Shown: positions 1-62,555, counted from the first letter of the stretch. The stretch is 64,000 nucleotides of DNA from Cacajao melanocephalus (GCA_963573385.1 CAUYLG010044365.1:54442-118441); one strand, 5' to 3'. Numbers and translations: made by a program. The notes: generated from the letters alone by a model not told the origin.

Positions 1-510
1 CAAGGGAATACAAATTGTTCTATTATAAAGACACCTATGTGCATGCATTCATTGCAGCACTATTCACAATAGCAAAGACATAGAATCAACCTAAATGCCC
101 ATCAGTGATAGACTGAATAAAGAAAACATGGTACATATATACCATGGAAAACTATGCAGCTATAAAAAAGAATGAGATCATGTCCTTTTCAGGGACATGG
201 ATGGAGCTAGAGGCCATTATTCTTAGCAAACTAACACAGGAACAAAAAACCAAATACCACTTGTTCTCATTTATAAGTGGGAGCTATTTGATGAGAACAT
301 ATGGAAGAACAACACACACTGAGCATTATCGGAGAGGGAGGGTGCAAGGAAGGAAAAGATCATGAAAAATACCTATTGGGTACTAGGCTTAATACCTGGG
401 TGATGAAATAATCTGTACAACAAACATCCATGATGCAAGTTTACCTATGTAGTAAACCTGCACATGTACCCCTGAATTTAAAAGTTAAAATAGCAATAAT
501 TATAATAAAG
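1..510 (+). mobile_element. LINE-1 3' end (truncated by window start)
   Basis: This is the distal part of a primate L1, in sense orientation. It shows the familiar run 'atggtacatatataccatgg', then 'actatgcagc', 'cagggacatggatggagct' and 'ataagtgggagct', and ends in an A/T-rich tail near 500. The small open frame at 144-365 is part of this 3' region and is not a gene. The family (L1PA/PB-like) is judged by eye. Confidence 0.85.
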
Positions 511-867
511 TAAAGTTTTGATTCCTATCATTAAATATATTTGACTGTGGACCCCGATAAATATACTTGTATTCATTTAGAAAATCTTCACATCTACAGC
601 TATAATAATATATCATAAAATACAACAAAAAATAAAAAGTAAGGAATCAAATGAACTAATTAAGATTTTAAAATGTGCTTTATATAATTCAGTGCATTGA
701 TACAAAAAAATGTTGTCATTATACTGCTTATTGTTTAAAATCTTAGTTTAATACTTCATGATTTAGCAGTTCAAAAGTTTGGTTCAATTTATCTTAATAT
801 TTCAATAATTAATTCTACTGACTTCCTACTCCTACTTTAAGACTTTGTCAATTATAATATAGATACA

Positions 868-1634
868 GAAGTGCTGGGAAGGGAAGATGTGGTCCCTTTA
901 AATGATGCGGAAGTGGGGAAGGGAAGTGCTAGGTAGAGGAGGGTGTGATCCCTAGCTAGGGCTCCATCCCATGGACCTAGGTCAGGAAAGTCATTTCCTG
1001 CCCAAATATTGCATTCCTCAAGACCACCCTGGCCTGACATGCCCCCATCGTATGCCTATTGTAAAAAACCCTCAGACCCTAGCAGGCAGATACAGAAGCA
1101 GCTGGACATTGAGAGGAGCACATCAGCTGAAGAACACATCGGCCGCTGGATGTGAAGAGGGAAGCACTGACAGGCACCGGCAGGCTGTCAGGCCACTGAC
1201 CGGCAGAAGCAGAATGATGCAGTTTGGCTGGGGCAGTCAGTGGTGAGCCCAGGCCACTGACAAGCCCAACTCCAGGGGAAAACTTCCCACTCAGTCCCCT
1301 TCTGACTTCCCCCAAGCTACCTCCACTGAATAAAACCTTGCACTCATGCTCCAAGCCCAGGTGTGATCTGATTCTTCCAGTACACCAAGGCAAGAACCCA
1401 GGATACAGAAAGCCCTGTGTCCTTGCAACAAGGTAGAGGGTTTAATTGAGCTGGTTAACACAAGCCACCTATAGATGGTAAAAGTAAAAGAGTGCCCTGT
1501 AACACACTCCCACCGAGGCTTCAGGAGCTCTAAATATTTACCCCTAGACACCGCCATGGTGTCGGACCCCCACAGCCTGCTGGTCTGTATGTTCCCCTAG
1601 AGGTTTCAGCAGCCAGGCAACTTTTCCTGTTTCA
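868..1634 (+). mobile_element. Class I endogenous retrovirus LTR
   Basis: This is a roughly 770-bp LTR-like block. It has a polyadenylation-type AATAAA near 1329 (tgaataaaacc), GC-rich sequence around it, and an end at ...TTCA at 1634. A proline-type primer binding site lies two bases further on, which fixes the right edge. The left edge is uncertain because the first 80 bases contain an imperfect internal repeat (gtgctgggaaggg and similar). I cannot assign a subfamily by eye. The LTR sits about 5.5 kb upstream of the IFIH1 start codon, in the same orientation. Confidence 0.6.
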
Positions 1635-1636
1635 AC

Positions 1637-1654
1637 TGGGGACTCGCCCAGGTT
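1637..1654 (+). other. Retroviral primer binding site, tRNA-Pro type
   Basis: The 18 bases tggggactcgcccaggtt closely resemble the proline-tRNA primer site typical of gammaretrovirus-like elements, with a few substitutions. They begin two bases after the terminal CA of the LTR, which is the expected spacing. The site marks the start of the internal region of this old provirus. Confidence 0.6.
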
Positions 1655-1749
1655 CTCAGAATGTGAGTGTGAGTGAATGCAAAACTGTCAGGTCTTTCTT
1701 TCTTCTGAAACCCTGCCACCTATTTCTCTTTCCTATGGGTAAGAGGCTC

Positions 1750-1940
1750 TGTTTTCTTTTCTTTTTTCTTTTCTTTTGAGAGAGGGTGTTGCTCTGTCAC
1801 CCAGGCTGGAGTGCAGTGGTGCAATCTCAGCTCACTTCAACTTCCGCCTTCCGGGTTCAAGTGATTCTCTACCTCAGCCTCCCGAGTAGCCAGGTTTACA
1901 GGTGCATGCCACCACACCCAGCTAATTTTTTTAAAAAATT
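1750..1940 (-). mobile_element. Alu, antisense, truncated
   Basis: A T/C-rich run is followed by the antisense Alu landmarks 'ctctgtcacccaggctggag', 'gcagtggtgcaatctcagct' and 'cctcagcctcccgag'. It breaks off after the middle 'gctaatttttt', so only one arm remains. It is inserted in the leader or gag part of the retrovirus. Confidence 0.85.
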
Positions 1941-2218
1941 AAAACTGACCCCACAGAAGGATGCCATACTTCATGGAATAAACAGGCCCAAGGAACTCAA
2001 AGTTTGCCAACAGCAGGGAGAAAGGGAGGCATAGGTGAGGGCAGTTAATTCCTATTTTCCAGGTTTTCCTTGCCTCATGGTACATACCTAATTGGTACCT
2101 ATGGCTGGCACCTGCCAAGATCTCTGGGGCTCAGGGATAAGGGGTGGAGAGTGAAGGGAAGATGCTTACTTTCTCTCTCCATCATACCCTAAATTTTTCA
2201 CTGAAAGAATGAAGGGAA

Positions 2219-2505
2219 GGCTGGGCATGGTGGCTCACGCCTGTAATCCCAGAACTTTAGGAGGCCAAGGCAGGAGGATTATACGAGGTCAGGAGTTTGA
2301 GACCAGCCTGGCCAATATGGTGAAAATACAAAAAATTAGCTGGGCATGGTGGAGTTTGCCTATAATCCCAGCTACTCTGGAGGCTGAGGCAGGAGAATTA
2401 CTGGAACCTAGGAGGCAGAGACTGCAGAGGCAGAGATCACGCCACACGCTACACTCCAGCCTGGGCAACAGAGCAAGACTCCATCTTGGGGAAATAAAAG
2501 AAGAA
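2219..2505 (+). mobile_element. Alu, sense, full length
   Basis: It starts 'ggctgggcatggtggctcac' and has both arms, with the second arm ending 'gcctgggcaacagagcaaga' and an A-rich tail to about 2515. It lies between the retroviral leader and the gag fragment and has the opposite orientation to the Alu at 1750. Confidence 0.92.
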
Positions 2506-2554
2506 AAAAATAACAAAGGAAGGGAAATGAGGGATGCCTCTATTCCCTGTCTTT

Positions 2555-3165
2555 CCGAATGGACAACCAGTTCTCTTTATCACCCCCAGCTTATACTCCT
2601 CTGGAGTATATCCTGAACCACTGGGACTACTTTGACCCTCAGAATCTGGAGGAAAAATGCCACATAGCTCTCTGCACAAAGGTTTGGCCAAATTATGTTT
2701 ACAGGAAGGAGTGGCTTGGCCTCAGGAAAGGACCATTCATTTGAATACCATCCAGCAATTGGAACTTTTCTGTAGACTTGGGGACAGAAGCCCATATGTG
2801 CAAGGTTTCTGTACCTTGTAAGGCAATCCAGACCTTTGTCGACAATGTAGGATTGATCTAGCCCTCCTGTTTGCTGTCTCAGGGAGCACCCCCAGCAAAG
2901 GAGCCAACTCCCTCAAGCCCTGCTCCTCCAAGTCCGCCCTGACCTCCTTATCCAGCTTCAGCCTCTCACTTGCCCCCTCCTAGAAATCCTCACCCTAAAC
3001 AAACCCCAGTCTTACTCTTGCCCCTTCAACAGATGCCCAGTGAATTTGGGCCCAGTAAGGTCCAGGTCCCCTTCTCCCTACAGGACTTAAGGCAAATGAA
3101 GGGGAATCTTGGCAAGTTCTTAAGCATTTATTTTAAAATAAAACAATTACAATCTAGCCTTTGAG
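2555..3165 (+). pseudogene. Broken gag fragment of a gammaretrovirus-like endogenous retrovirus
   Basis: Conceptual reading shows matrix-like sequence around 2559-2744 (it includes TPLEYILNHWDYFDPQNLEE). A proline-rich stretch follows. A segment in a different frame at 2970-3164 resembles the start of a capsid domain (VPFSLQDLRQMKGNLGKF). Frame changes and stops interrupt the reading and no pol or env follows, so this is a dead remnant. It continues the LTR and primer-site unit to its left, split by the Alus. Nothing suggests it produces a protein. Confidence 0.6.
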
Positions 3166-3689
3166 GTAAAAGTACTGTTTTAACAAAAACATTTGCAAGT
3201 AACTTGTTTTGAAAAGACTTTAAGCTATGGAAGGAGCACTTGAAAAATGAATACTTCAAAAATTATCTATTAATATGTGACTTTAATTTTTTGCCAAAAC
3301 TGCTATGTAGAAAAGTTTTTATATGTGAGTACCTAAAACCAGTATTTTAGTTGAATTGGTGAAAGTGATTAGTAAATTATTATCAAGATTTAATGAAGTT
3401 AGCCAGAATTTTTTTTTCCGTTTTAGGCTTATTGCTATTTTTGAAATAAAAAGCTATGACAGTATCCTTTTAATAAACTTCCCTGCTAAATCAGCCTATC
3501 AGTTTCTTACACAAAGGCATCATCCTGCTTAAAGTCTCAGTTAAATGGCTAGCTATTATATAGTTTTTATATATTAGGTAACTAAATTATTTCCTTTATA
3601 AATTGTCCATTCTTTGAAAACTGGCACCATCTCTTCTTTATTTTTTACATAAGCATAGTGGGCTGCAGTCACATATTGGGCACATAAAC

Positions 3690-3890
3690 ATGTCAGGCTG
3701 GTGCTAGTGTGTTACAGTCTATCCTTAGAACAACCTTATGACATGGTACCAGAATCTTTCCATTTTACAACTGATGTATTTGAGGTGATTTTTCTAAGCA
3801 CAGCAATTAAGAAATAGTATTGAGATGTGAACCCAGATACTGTGAACTCAGAGTCTCTGTGCTTAACCATACCCTATACTGCCAGGTTAA
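3690..3890 (-). repeat. MIR-like SINE remnant
   Basis: The run 'tttccattttacaactgatg' followed by 'gtgaacccagatactgtgaa' and 'tctgtgcttaacca' matches the antisense layout of an ancient MIR. It is old and diverged. Confidence 0.45.
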
Positions 3891-4634
3891 GAGCATCTTA
3901 CACTTTAAATTACATGGAGCAGGCTCATTATTGATACAAATGAGCAAACAAGTAAAGGAACAGAAAAACAATTCCAGGGTTTCTCACTAAACATATTATT
4001 GTCATTTTCTTTGAAAAAGACATTACTGCTATGCATGGCCATTAAATTGTAGTGGCAGCTATAAGTGTTACTACTTCTTAAAAACTCAAATGAAAAGTTG
4101 TATAACAATGGGAAAATACATAGTTCAGCAGGATCTCCTACCTCAAAGGAAAAAGGGAAAAAAGCTTACATTTGAGAACTCATGACGAGGAAGAAATGAA
4201 ACCTATTAGAAGAAACTTGATAGAGGAAAACAATTAATTACTCAAGTGAAAACAGAAAATAAACTGAATCATGATGCAAAAAATATAGATGAAAAAAGGA
4301 TATATCATAAGAGATTGTGTCTTGGCCTTTGTTTCCTTAACCTCTTGTCCAAAAAGGGTCCTATCAAGATTATGGGAGATTCCTAAAAAAAGAAGTCCCT
4401 CCCACCCACGCCTAATCCTTACTACTCAGACCTCATCCGGTGACTCCTACATGTGAGAAAATATGAATTGTTATTGTTGGGTATTACATGATGCTAATAG
4501 GGTTAGATGAGGATGACTATTTGGGAAATCAACCTGTGAAACTGTAATATACATTATTATCTAGATTTACTATGGTCTGCATGGCATTTATCCTCATCTG
4601 ACACACTGCATATTTTTTAGTCATTACTTAGCAT

Positions 4635-4755
4635 CTATCTTCCCACTCCCATTAGAATGTAAACTCCATAAAAATAGGCACTTGGTTAATTTTATTAACT
4701 GCACGTAGAACAGTGCTAGTCATGTAATAGATACTTAATAAACACATTTTAAATG
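4635..4755 (+). repeat. L2-like 3' end
   Basis: 'gaatgtaaactccat', 'gaacagtgctagtcatgtaa' and 'agatacttaataaac' form the usual end of an L2 element in sense orientation. Confidence 0.5.
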
Positions 4756-4813
4756 ACTGGATGATATAATGAATGATATAATTTGATGCCAAATATTTAA
4801 ACATCTTTGGCTT

Positions 4814-4865
4814 AAATGTTTGGTATTTGAGAAAAGGTCAAATACCAAACATTTGACCCTTTCTC
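4814..4865. repeat. Overlapping inverted repeats (possible hairpin or cruciform)
   Basis: A perfect 17-bp arm at 4814-4830 (aaatgtttggtatttga) is repeated inverted at 4838-4854 with a 7-base loop. A second, overlapping pair runs 4829-4842 against 4852-4865 (gagaaaaggtcaaa / tttgaccctttctc) with one mismatch. The two folds exclude each other. Confidence 0.85.
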
Positions 4866-6614
4866 TTCAAAAGCAGCAATTAAGTGGTATTAAGAAAATA
4901 ACATTAACTGGTTCCCCATATTCAATCAGTAACCCCTTCTCATTTCCCCATGTTTGAAACCAAGAAACTGAAGGATAAGTGCCAGGAAAAAGAATGTGTT
5001 GTGGTTGGTTGGTTTCTGCTTTAACATGTTGAATAAAACCCACTGGCAGCTGGGGGATAGGAGTATGTTCTTGCAATAGCCCTAAAAGGTATTTTCATAG
5101 ACCCAATACTTAAAATGAATAATGTGAGTACTTTTGTAGAAACATCTAATTGAATTATCTTCTATCTGAGTACAAGGTCAACTGCCAAAATTAAGTGAAA
5201 AAGGAGTAGGGTTCTGTGAAGAAACAACAAGAAACAGTATAAATCAAGTCAACCTGCAAGGCCAAGGTTTCATTTACTTCAACTTTCAATATATTTGACA
5301 TTATGCTAGCCGCTAAGGTCAACTCAAATACAACTCCCAGGAGAGATATCATCAAGGGCCCACTAGTTGTGAGTATTGTACTGGTTACTGTGTAAATATA
5401 TCCCTTCTTCAAGCAGCTTACACTTGTTCAGGGGCAGAAAAGGCTTCCTACACAAGATAGAGAATAAAATAAGAAACCTTACCATAAAGTGCTCATTTGG
5501 ATATTTTGTATACCCCTAATAAACACTCACCAAGACTCTGTACTTCTATTATCCAGTTCAAAGCACCACCAGGTTTTCCTGGCCCACGGAGACTTTACTG
5601 AATGCACTTTGCTAACAGATTTTTCCTAAATATGTCTCTTTGATAACATAAATGATCTCTCCATCCTTTATACAATTGTGGACCATGAGGCTGTAGTTAT
5701 GTTGCGTAGGTGCCTACCACCCAGTCACCCGGGGCTACAGGATGCCTCCTGAGTGAGCAGTAACCTTAGGGACTCACATTTATGTGGCTTCTGTACTGAA
5801 ATGAAGCTGCCATTTTTCAGTGTGAATATGTTTTTTTTCTCTCATGACATAGACAAATGTTGATGTTTACTACAAGTTGGTACATTAGTTGCTAATTAAG
5901 TTCCTAGCTGCTCCAGCCAAAACTTGCTGTATTGAATCCAAGAAAAGAATGGCAGCTATATCAAAAATAAGTTGTTGGGGGATTTTTTTGTTTTGTTTTA
6001 TTAAAGGAAAGTTGTATATTAAAGAATATAGGGAACTCACACGCTGGGATCTAGGAAACCTTCCGTCTTGGCTTCCTTCTAAGCTGAGTTAGTGGTTCAA
6101 GTCCATCCACATCTGTTACCAGGTCCTGGTCAAAGCTGCATAAATACTAACAATCTAAATATGAGGCAGTAAAGTTAACTGTTTATTGTGACTCACTTTT
6201 TTGTACCCATCTCCAGATTCCCAGGGGAAAGAGTTAGTGTTTGGGAACCCGCGGGAGGTCAAGTTTATTTCAGGAAGGGCACAGAGGTGGCCTCCTCCTG
6301 GCTTTTCCACATCTCTGGAAAGATGTCTTCTGTCCTTCGTCTCTCACCAGTCCCTCGTCGTCTCATCTCACCACCCTCAGCCAGGCCTGTGTGCATTCAC
6401 CAGCCGAGGGTTAACTCCCTGTTCAGGTCCCAGTCTGTTGCAGTTTCTGTTCACTTCCCCATTGGAAAGCCCCAAATCACACGCTTTTATGCCGTACACA
6501 TTTTGGCCTACAAAGGACCTGATTGTTAAGGCAGAACCCCGCTGGGAAGACAAAATACCCGCAGGAAGAGCTTTGCAAGAGCCTTGGTCTTGGCGCCAGA
6601 GAGAATTCGCTTTC

Positions 6615-6626
6615 CTTTTCTGTTTC
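6615..6626 (-). promoter_or_regulatory. ISRE/IRF-like site (minus strand)
   Basis: On the minus strand this reads GAAACAGAAAAG. It fits the GAAANNGAAA core bound by IRF proteins and ISGF3. It lies about 120 bases upstream of the stronger ISRE at 6745. Confidence 0.55.
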
Positions 6627-6689
6627 CTGCGGTGTCCTTGACCAAAGGTCTATCTCGCCCGCCCCGACCAAAAGGTGGCTCCTCCCCAA

Positions 6690-6699
6690 GGAAACTCCC
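6690..6699 (-). promoter_or_regulatory. NF-kappaB-like site
   Basis: On the minus strand this reads GGGAGTTTCC, an exact fit to GGGRNNYYCC. It lies between two IRF-type sites, as in many promoters induced by viral infection. No binding data are available here. Confidence 0.55.
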
Positions 6700-6744
6700 T
6701 CCCCGCCCGGCAGATTACGTTTGCAAAGTCCTGAGAAGAGAATC

Positions 6745-6756
6745 GAAACAGAAACC
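6745..6756 (+). promoter_or_regulatory. ISRE (interferon-stimulated response element)
   Basis: GAAACAGAAACC is an exact match to the ISRE core GAAANNGAAACY and lies 384 bases upstream of the ATG. IFIH1 is a known interferon-stimulated gene, so this is the most likely site of its STAT1/STAT2/IRF9 induction, with MDA5 feeding back on its own supply through interferon. Confidence 0.75.
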
Positions 6757-7139
6757 AAAGTCAGGCAAACTCAGAAGAACTGCCCGACAGAAAGCTGGAC
6801 TCGACGCTCCCACCCGAGTGTGCAGCCGGATCAGCCGTGTCCGGGACCCCAGGCGCGCACCGCAGAGTCCAAAGTCCACGTCCGCCGGCCGCACCTGCCT
6901 GCCGCGGCCCCGCGCGCAGCCCCCCGCCCACCACCTGCCCACCTGCCCAAAGTGCGACCGCGGCCCAGCGCGCCAGCCAGTGGGCCCTGCGGACAACCAG
7001 GTTGTTGTCAGGCACAGAGCGGCAGACCCTGCTTCTCCCTCCAAGTGGGCAGAGGACAGCGGCACGCACAGTTTACCTGTCCCGCAGAGAACAGCACCCT
7101 CTGCTTGGGAGAACCCTCTCCCTTCTCTGAGAAGGAAAG

Positions 7140-58172
<51,033 letters not shown>

Positions 58173-58295
58173 CACTTGATTCAAGATTCTTTTAAAATAC
58201 TATCAATTAAACATTTAATATGATTTTGATTAATGTATTCATTATGCTACAGAGCTGATATAAGAATCAATAAAATGATTGTTTTACTCTGCATC
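58173..58295 (+). terminator. IFIH1: IFIH1 3'UTR and polyadenylation signal
   Basis: A canonical AATAAA lies at 58269-58274, about 100 bases after the stop, followed by a U-rich stretch (gttttactctg). This gives a very short 3'UTR. The cleavage point is estimated at about 58290. No other strong candidate lies nearer. Confidence 0.8.
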
Positions 58296-58545
58296 GAGCT
58301 CTTTTTAGGAACATATTATGCATTATCCATCTTGTTGGTGGGCAGGGGTAAGGAAAATTTACCAATAATTCTCATTAGTGTGGAGCATTGTAGTCCTGTG
58401 GAAAGAATGCTGGAGTACAAATGAGAATTCAAGGTACCAGTCTCAGGTCTGTCACTAATTGTCAGAATAAAATTAGGCAAATCAGTTGATCTTTCTGAAC
58501 CAGTCTCCTTATCGAAGAAATGGTCATAACATTCTCTGCTTTTGC

Positions 58546-59085
58546 TTTTTATTAATTTGTTATTGCTATATAACAAATTGCCACAAATTTAGTGGCTTAA
58601 AACAACACTCATTAATTATAATCCATGCCCTGTTGGTCAGAAGGGCAGGGTTCTCTGCTCAGGGTCTCACAAAATTGAAATCAAGGTGTCGGCCAGACAG
58701 TGTTCTCATCTGGAGGCACAGGGGAAAGAATCCACTTTCAAGTTCATTCAGAGTTTTGGCAGAGTTTGTTTGCTTGCAGCTCACTAGGGCAGCTGTTTTG
58801 CTGACTGTCCACTGGGGATTGCGCTCAGCTCCAGCAGTGCCCCTACCACACGGCATACTTAAGTGTCTTTCACAGCACAGATATTTGCTTCTTCATGGCC
58901 AGGAGAAGAATCTCTCAAGTCTGCTCAGATAGAGTCTTAGGTAAGTTAACTATAAACGTAGAAGTGACGGGTCATATCCATAGGTCTTGCCCACACTCAC
59001 TGCAAGGGGATTATTTAGGGAATCACCCCAGCCGGTGGAAATCGTGGGGATCATCTTAGAGCTTTGCCTCCCACCTCACTTGCCC
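58546..59085. mobile_element. LTR-like interspersed repeat downstream of IFIH1
   Basis: 'attgctatataacaaattgc', 'cacaaatttagtggcttaaa', 'ctctgctcagggtctcacaa' and 'aaggtgtcggccagacag' belong to a common mammalian LTR-like repeat. I do not name the family. The open frame at 58486-58932 lies within it and is not a gene. Confidence 0.5.
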
Positions 59086-60183
59086 AGTCTTTGCAACTAA
59101 ATGCTATTGTAGGAAAGCACTTTAAAAGCTATGAAGTACTATTAAAGACCAGCTAGGGAGCAGTATCAAGTAGCTTAAGGCTTCCTTCCTAGGCCTTCCC
59201 TTCAGGGAACATAATACTATGCCGCAGAACTACTACATCGTAGTGGCTAAATCCAGGCTGACCGTTAATGCCAGCAAGATTACCCTTGTCCCTGGACAGC
59301 TGTTCACCTCCCACTCTAGGATCAGTTAGCAGGGAGTAGATACTGGGTATTATTGGAGAATAAAGAGAAAAATGTCTGCCTCTGCCCCTCCCAGAACACC
59401 ATGGACAATTCTCCCAGGAGAAAAGCAGCCTCTTTTTGAAAAGGAAGAGCCTCATTATTCAGACAGAGCCACAAATGACCATTTTAACCAAAACTTAGCA
59501 AGTCTCACAGATGGCTTGCTCCAAGGGAACAGTTACCTCCTGTGACTAAGGAGAAACAAAATGTTGGAGGGTGTGAAAGGAACATTCCTCTGCAGTTTTG
59601 ATGGATTAATTGAGTTGATATTACAGTAGTTTTGAATCTTTTCTTGATAATGCCTAAGCAGAGATGAATATTAACCAATCAGATCTCTTGGGTATGCAGG
59701 AGGACAAAAGAAGACACACATAATTGATGGTTTTCTTAAAATACTTTTTAAAACTCCAGCTGACTCCATTTAAAGTATTGCTGTCTTCTAGAATGTTTTG
59801 GAAACTATGCAAGAAACCAAATGCATAAAATAGCTAAATGTACTACTGTAACATATGTAGACTGTTTTTGAGGTGTCAACAAATATCAGGTTTTTTCATC
59901 TATGTTTTTAAGTAACTTTTTTCAATTAAAAAAGTGTTATTTCTACTTTAAAGTTTTAAAATACATGTTTCAAATAGTGTGAAACTTAATATGTGATGAT
60001 ACCTGAAAACTTGAACTGTGGTGCATATGTTTCATTCAAAAACTAACGATGATTATTGTAGCATTTCAGTTGATTCTTACTGAACAGTTCAATATTCATG
60101 ATATGTTAGGGTCACTTGCAGTATATGTTAGATATCAGCCTGTGAGTTAGAATGCCTGAGTTTTAGTCTCCATAAGACCTTCT

Positions 60184-60475
60184 GCCAGGTGTGGTGGCTC
60201 ACGCCTGTAACCCCAGCACTTTGGAAGGTTGAGATGGATGGATTACTTGAAGTCAGGAGTTTGACACCAGCCTAGCCAAATCGTGAAATATCGTCTCTAC
60301 TAGAAATACAAAAATTAGTGGTAGCTGGTACCTGTAATCCCAGTTACTCAGGAGGCTGAGGCAGGAGAATCGCTTGAATCCTGGAGGCAGAGGTTGTGGT
60401 GAACCAAGATTGCACCACTGCACTCCAGCCTGGGCGAAAGAGGGAGACTCTGCCACAAAAGTTAAAAAAAAAAAA
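60184..60475 (+). mobile_element. Alu, sense, intergenic
   Basis: It starts 'ccaggtgtggtggctcacgc' and ends 'gcctgggcgaaagagggaga' with a short A tail. The short target repeat aagaccttc is visible on both sides. Confidence 0.93.
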
Positions 60476-61734
60476 AAAGACCTTCAACCAGTAGGTAACT
60501 TTGAACAACCTTAGTTCACAGTGTTCTCTCCCCTGGAAAATGAGCAGTTGGATTAGATAATGTCAAAAGTCCCTTACAACTATAGCATCCTCATAGTCCA
60601 TGCTTCTGGCTCACTTCCTGCTTTCATTTTAAGACCTTGTCCAATGACTTGTGGTAATATCAACCGTGGACTAAATACCTGCTCAGAACATTACATGTTG
60701 AAATGTAGGTCATGTATGTTAAAAGAAATTATAAGGATCTCATAGAACAGGTACACTGTCTGGAGTCATGTGTCTTAAGGCAGTTTCAAAGGGCCCAAAA
60801 GTACCAGGAAATTATAGAACAAGTATTTTCAAGACAACAGATTATGGGCAGACCTGGTGGGTAAGAAATATAAAGCATAATCTTAAAAGTTTGATATCAT
60901 TTCAGACCATATGAAATTAAAATATAGTAACTTAGAGTTTACATAAATATCTTGAATGTAAGGCATTGATTATGGCAAAACCAACATAAATAAGAAATGG
61001 TTTTCCAAAAAGTGATTAATTAGTGCATGTCACAAGTAATTGTTGAAAGTGTATAATGCTATAGATTCCTCTCTGCAGTCTAATAGTCCCTACAGCAGAC
61101 TGTCACGCCTTAGAGAAAAGAATTCTGGTGTTTTCAATTCAATTGACCATAAAACCAAAGAGGATTGGAGTTTCTCTTACCGTTGTTGCTTTTAAGATTT
61201 AAGAGACTCAAACATGTATGTGCCAATGAAGAAGAGTAATAGAGAGTGACAAAACATTAGCAGTGTTCAACTCCAAAGTAAATTGCTTATTGGGCATTAT
61301 TGATACATTCTACCAAATGCTCTTGCTACAGTCTTTTCTGGTCTCCCTTATCCCTTCTTAAATGAGTGCCTCTGCACATGGTTAGAAGTTGTTCTTTGCC
61401 AACTCTTTAGCAGATATCCTTTATGGTCTTCAAACACAAAACCCAAATGTCACTTCCCAGAATCTAGCATGGTTTGCATTTTTAAAACTGGAATAGAGAG
61501 AAATGTGTGGAAGGTATCACTCACTCCTCCTGAGCATGATAAAATACTCACTTCCAAAATCTTGCTAACAATTATGTGAATCATAACAATAAACAAGAAA
61601 GTTATTATATTTTCTTCTAAGACTTAAGAAGTTAATTTGAAACTTCTGCCTTCTTCAGTTTGTGCATTTCTCCTTAGTTAATCTTACTAGATAAACGATT
61701 TTATATATTTTATAAGGACAGCCCTTTGATTGGC

Positions 61735-61840
61735 ACAGTGTAGAATGAGACAAACTTGAGTTTGGATCCTCACTGGCTTTGTGACTTGGGCAAGCCACTT
61801 AATTTCTTTGAGACCCTAGGAAACTATAATAATATCAACC
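61735..61840 (+). repeat. MIR-like SINE
   Basis: 'gagtttggatcctcactggc', 'tttgtgacttgggcaagcca' and 'cttaatttctttgagaccct' match sense MIR. Confidence 0.7.
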
Positions 61841-62555
61841 TTGAGGGAATATAATGAAAATTTTGATATTTCATGGAACATATTTAGTTGTTGTCACCTC
61901 ATAGGAATTAATGTATAGAATGCAAGAGCAGGAGTTGCTAGAAGAGTATCAGCAGTTGTAGTAGCCTCAGCTGTAGGTATAGCATAGTGAATTTTAGATC
62001 TATGTTTAACATTTAAGGAGAACATAAACAAGCTTGGAATCCTCTCTTCAATGGTTAGCTCAAAAGACTCACCCCAAAAAGTAAGTAGTATCTCTAACAA
62101 AACTGGTTGCCATGAATATGCTATTCAGTGTGGCTGGGGGACAATTTAATGTTCAGATCTTCTATGGACATAACAAAAAGATACATATCATCAATATCAA
62201 TACTTATTCATGAAGTGACTATGTTACTTAACTAGGTCTGTTATAAAGACAAAATTTTAATAAGATCCTATCTTCACCTTCAAGAAAATATAATAGTGCT
62301 ATTTTACTGATCCAGTCATACACAGCATGAAAAAGAGACAGAAAGAAAAATTAGGTTGCGGCATGTCAACAGTAATTTTTGTCCAGCACAAATGATGGTT
62401 GTCTTATATTTGTTTTTAAATCCCTAAACATTTTTCTCAACTCATAGGTTACAAAATATTTTTAAAAAGCATTGCAGATATACTTTATAATTTTTAGAAT
62501 TTTTTCACACAGAGTATACCAAATCCTTCTTATATGAAATCAATCATTCCATAAG

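Larger units (their letters stand above)
3166..6500. other. Intergenic DNA upstream of IFIH1
   Basis: AT-rich intergenic sequence lies between the retroviral remnant and the promoter. Apart from the MIR, L2 and palindrome entries inside it I see no gene. The open frames here are short, lack any recognisable domain and have no splice context. Confidence 0.6.
6600..7139 (+). promoter_or_regulatory. IFIH1: IFIH1 promoter and 5'UTR, CpG-rich and TATA-less
   Basis: Base composition changes sharply from AT-rich to GC-rich, with many CpGs from about 6780 to 7100 (for example 'ccgcggccccgcgcgcagcc'). I see no TATA box. The transcription start is not visible and probably lies within about 250 bases of the ATG. 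No ATG occurs between about 6500 and 7139, so the leader should lack upstream start codons. Interferon- and NF-kappaB-type sites at 6615, 6690 and 6745 fit the known interferon induction of IFIH1. Confidence 0.75.

Noticed and set aside
5000..6600. A divergent first exon of a neighbouring gene (GCA) sharing the promoter
   Set aside because: A CpG-rich promoter could be bidirectional, but no minus-strand exon with a donor and recognisable coding sequence could be supported here.
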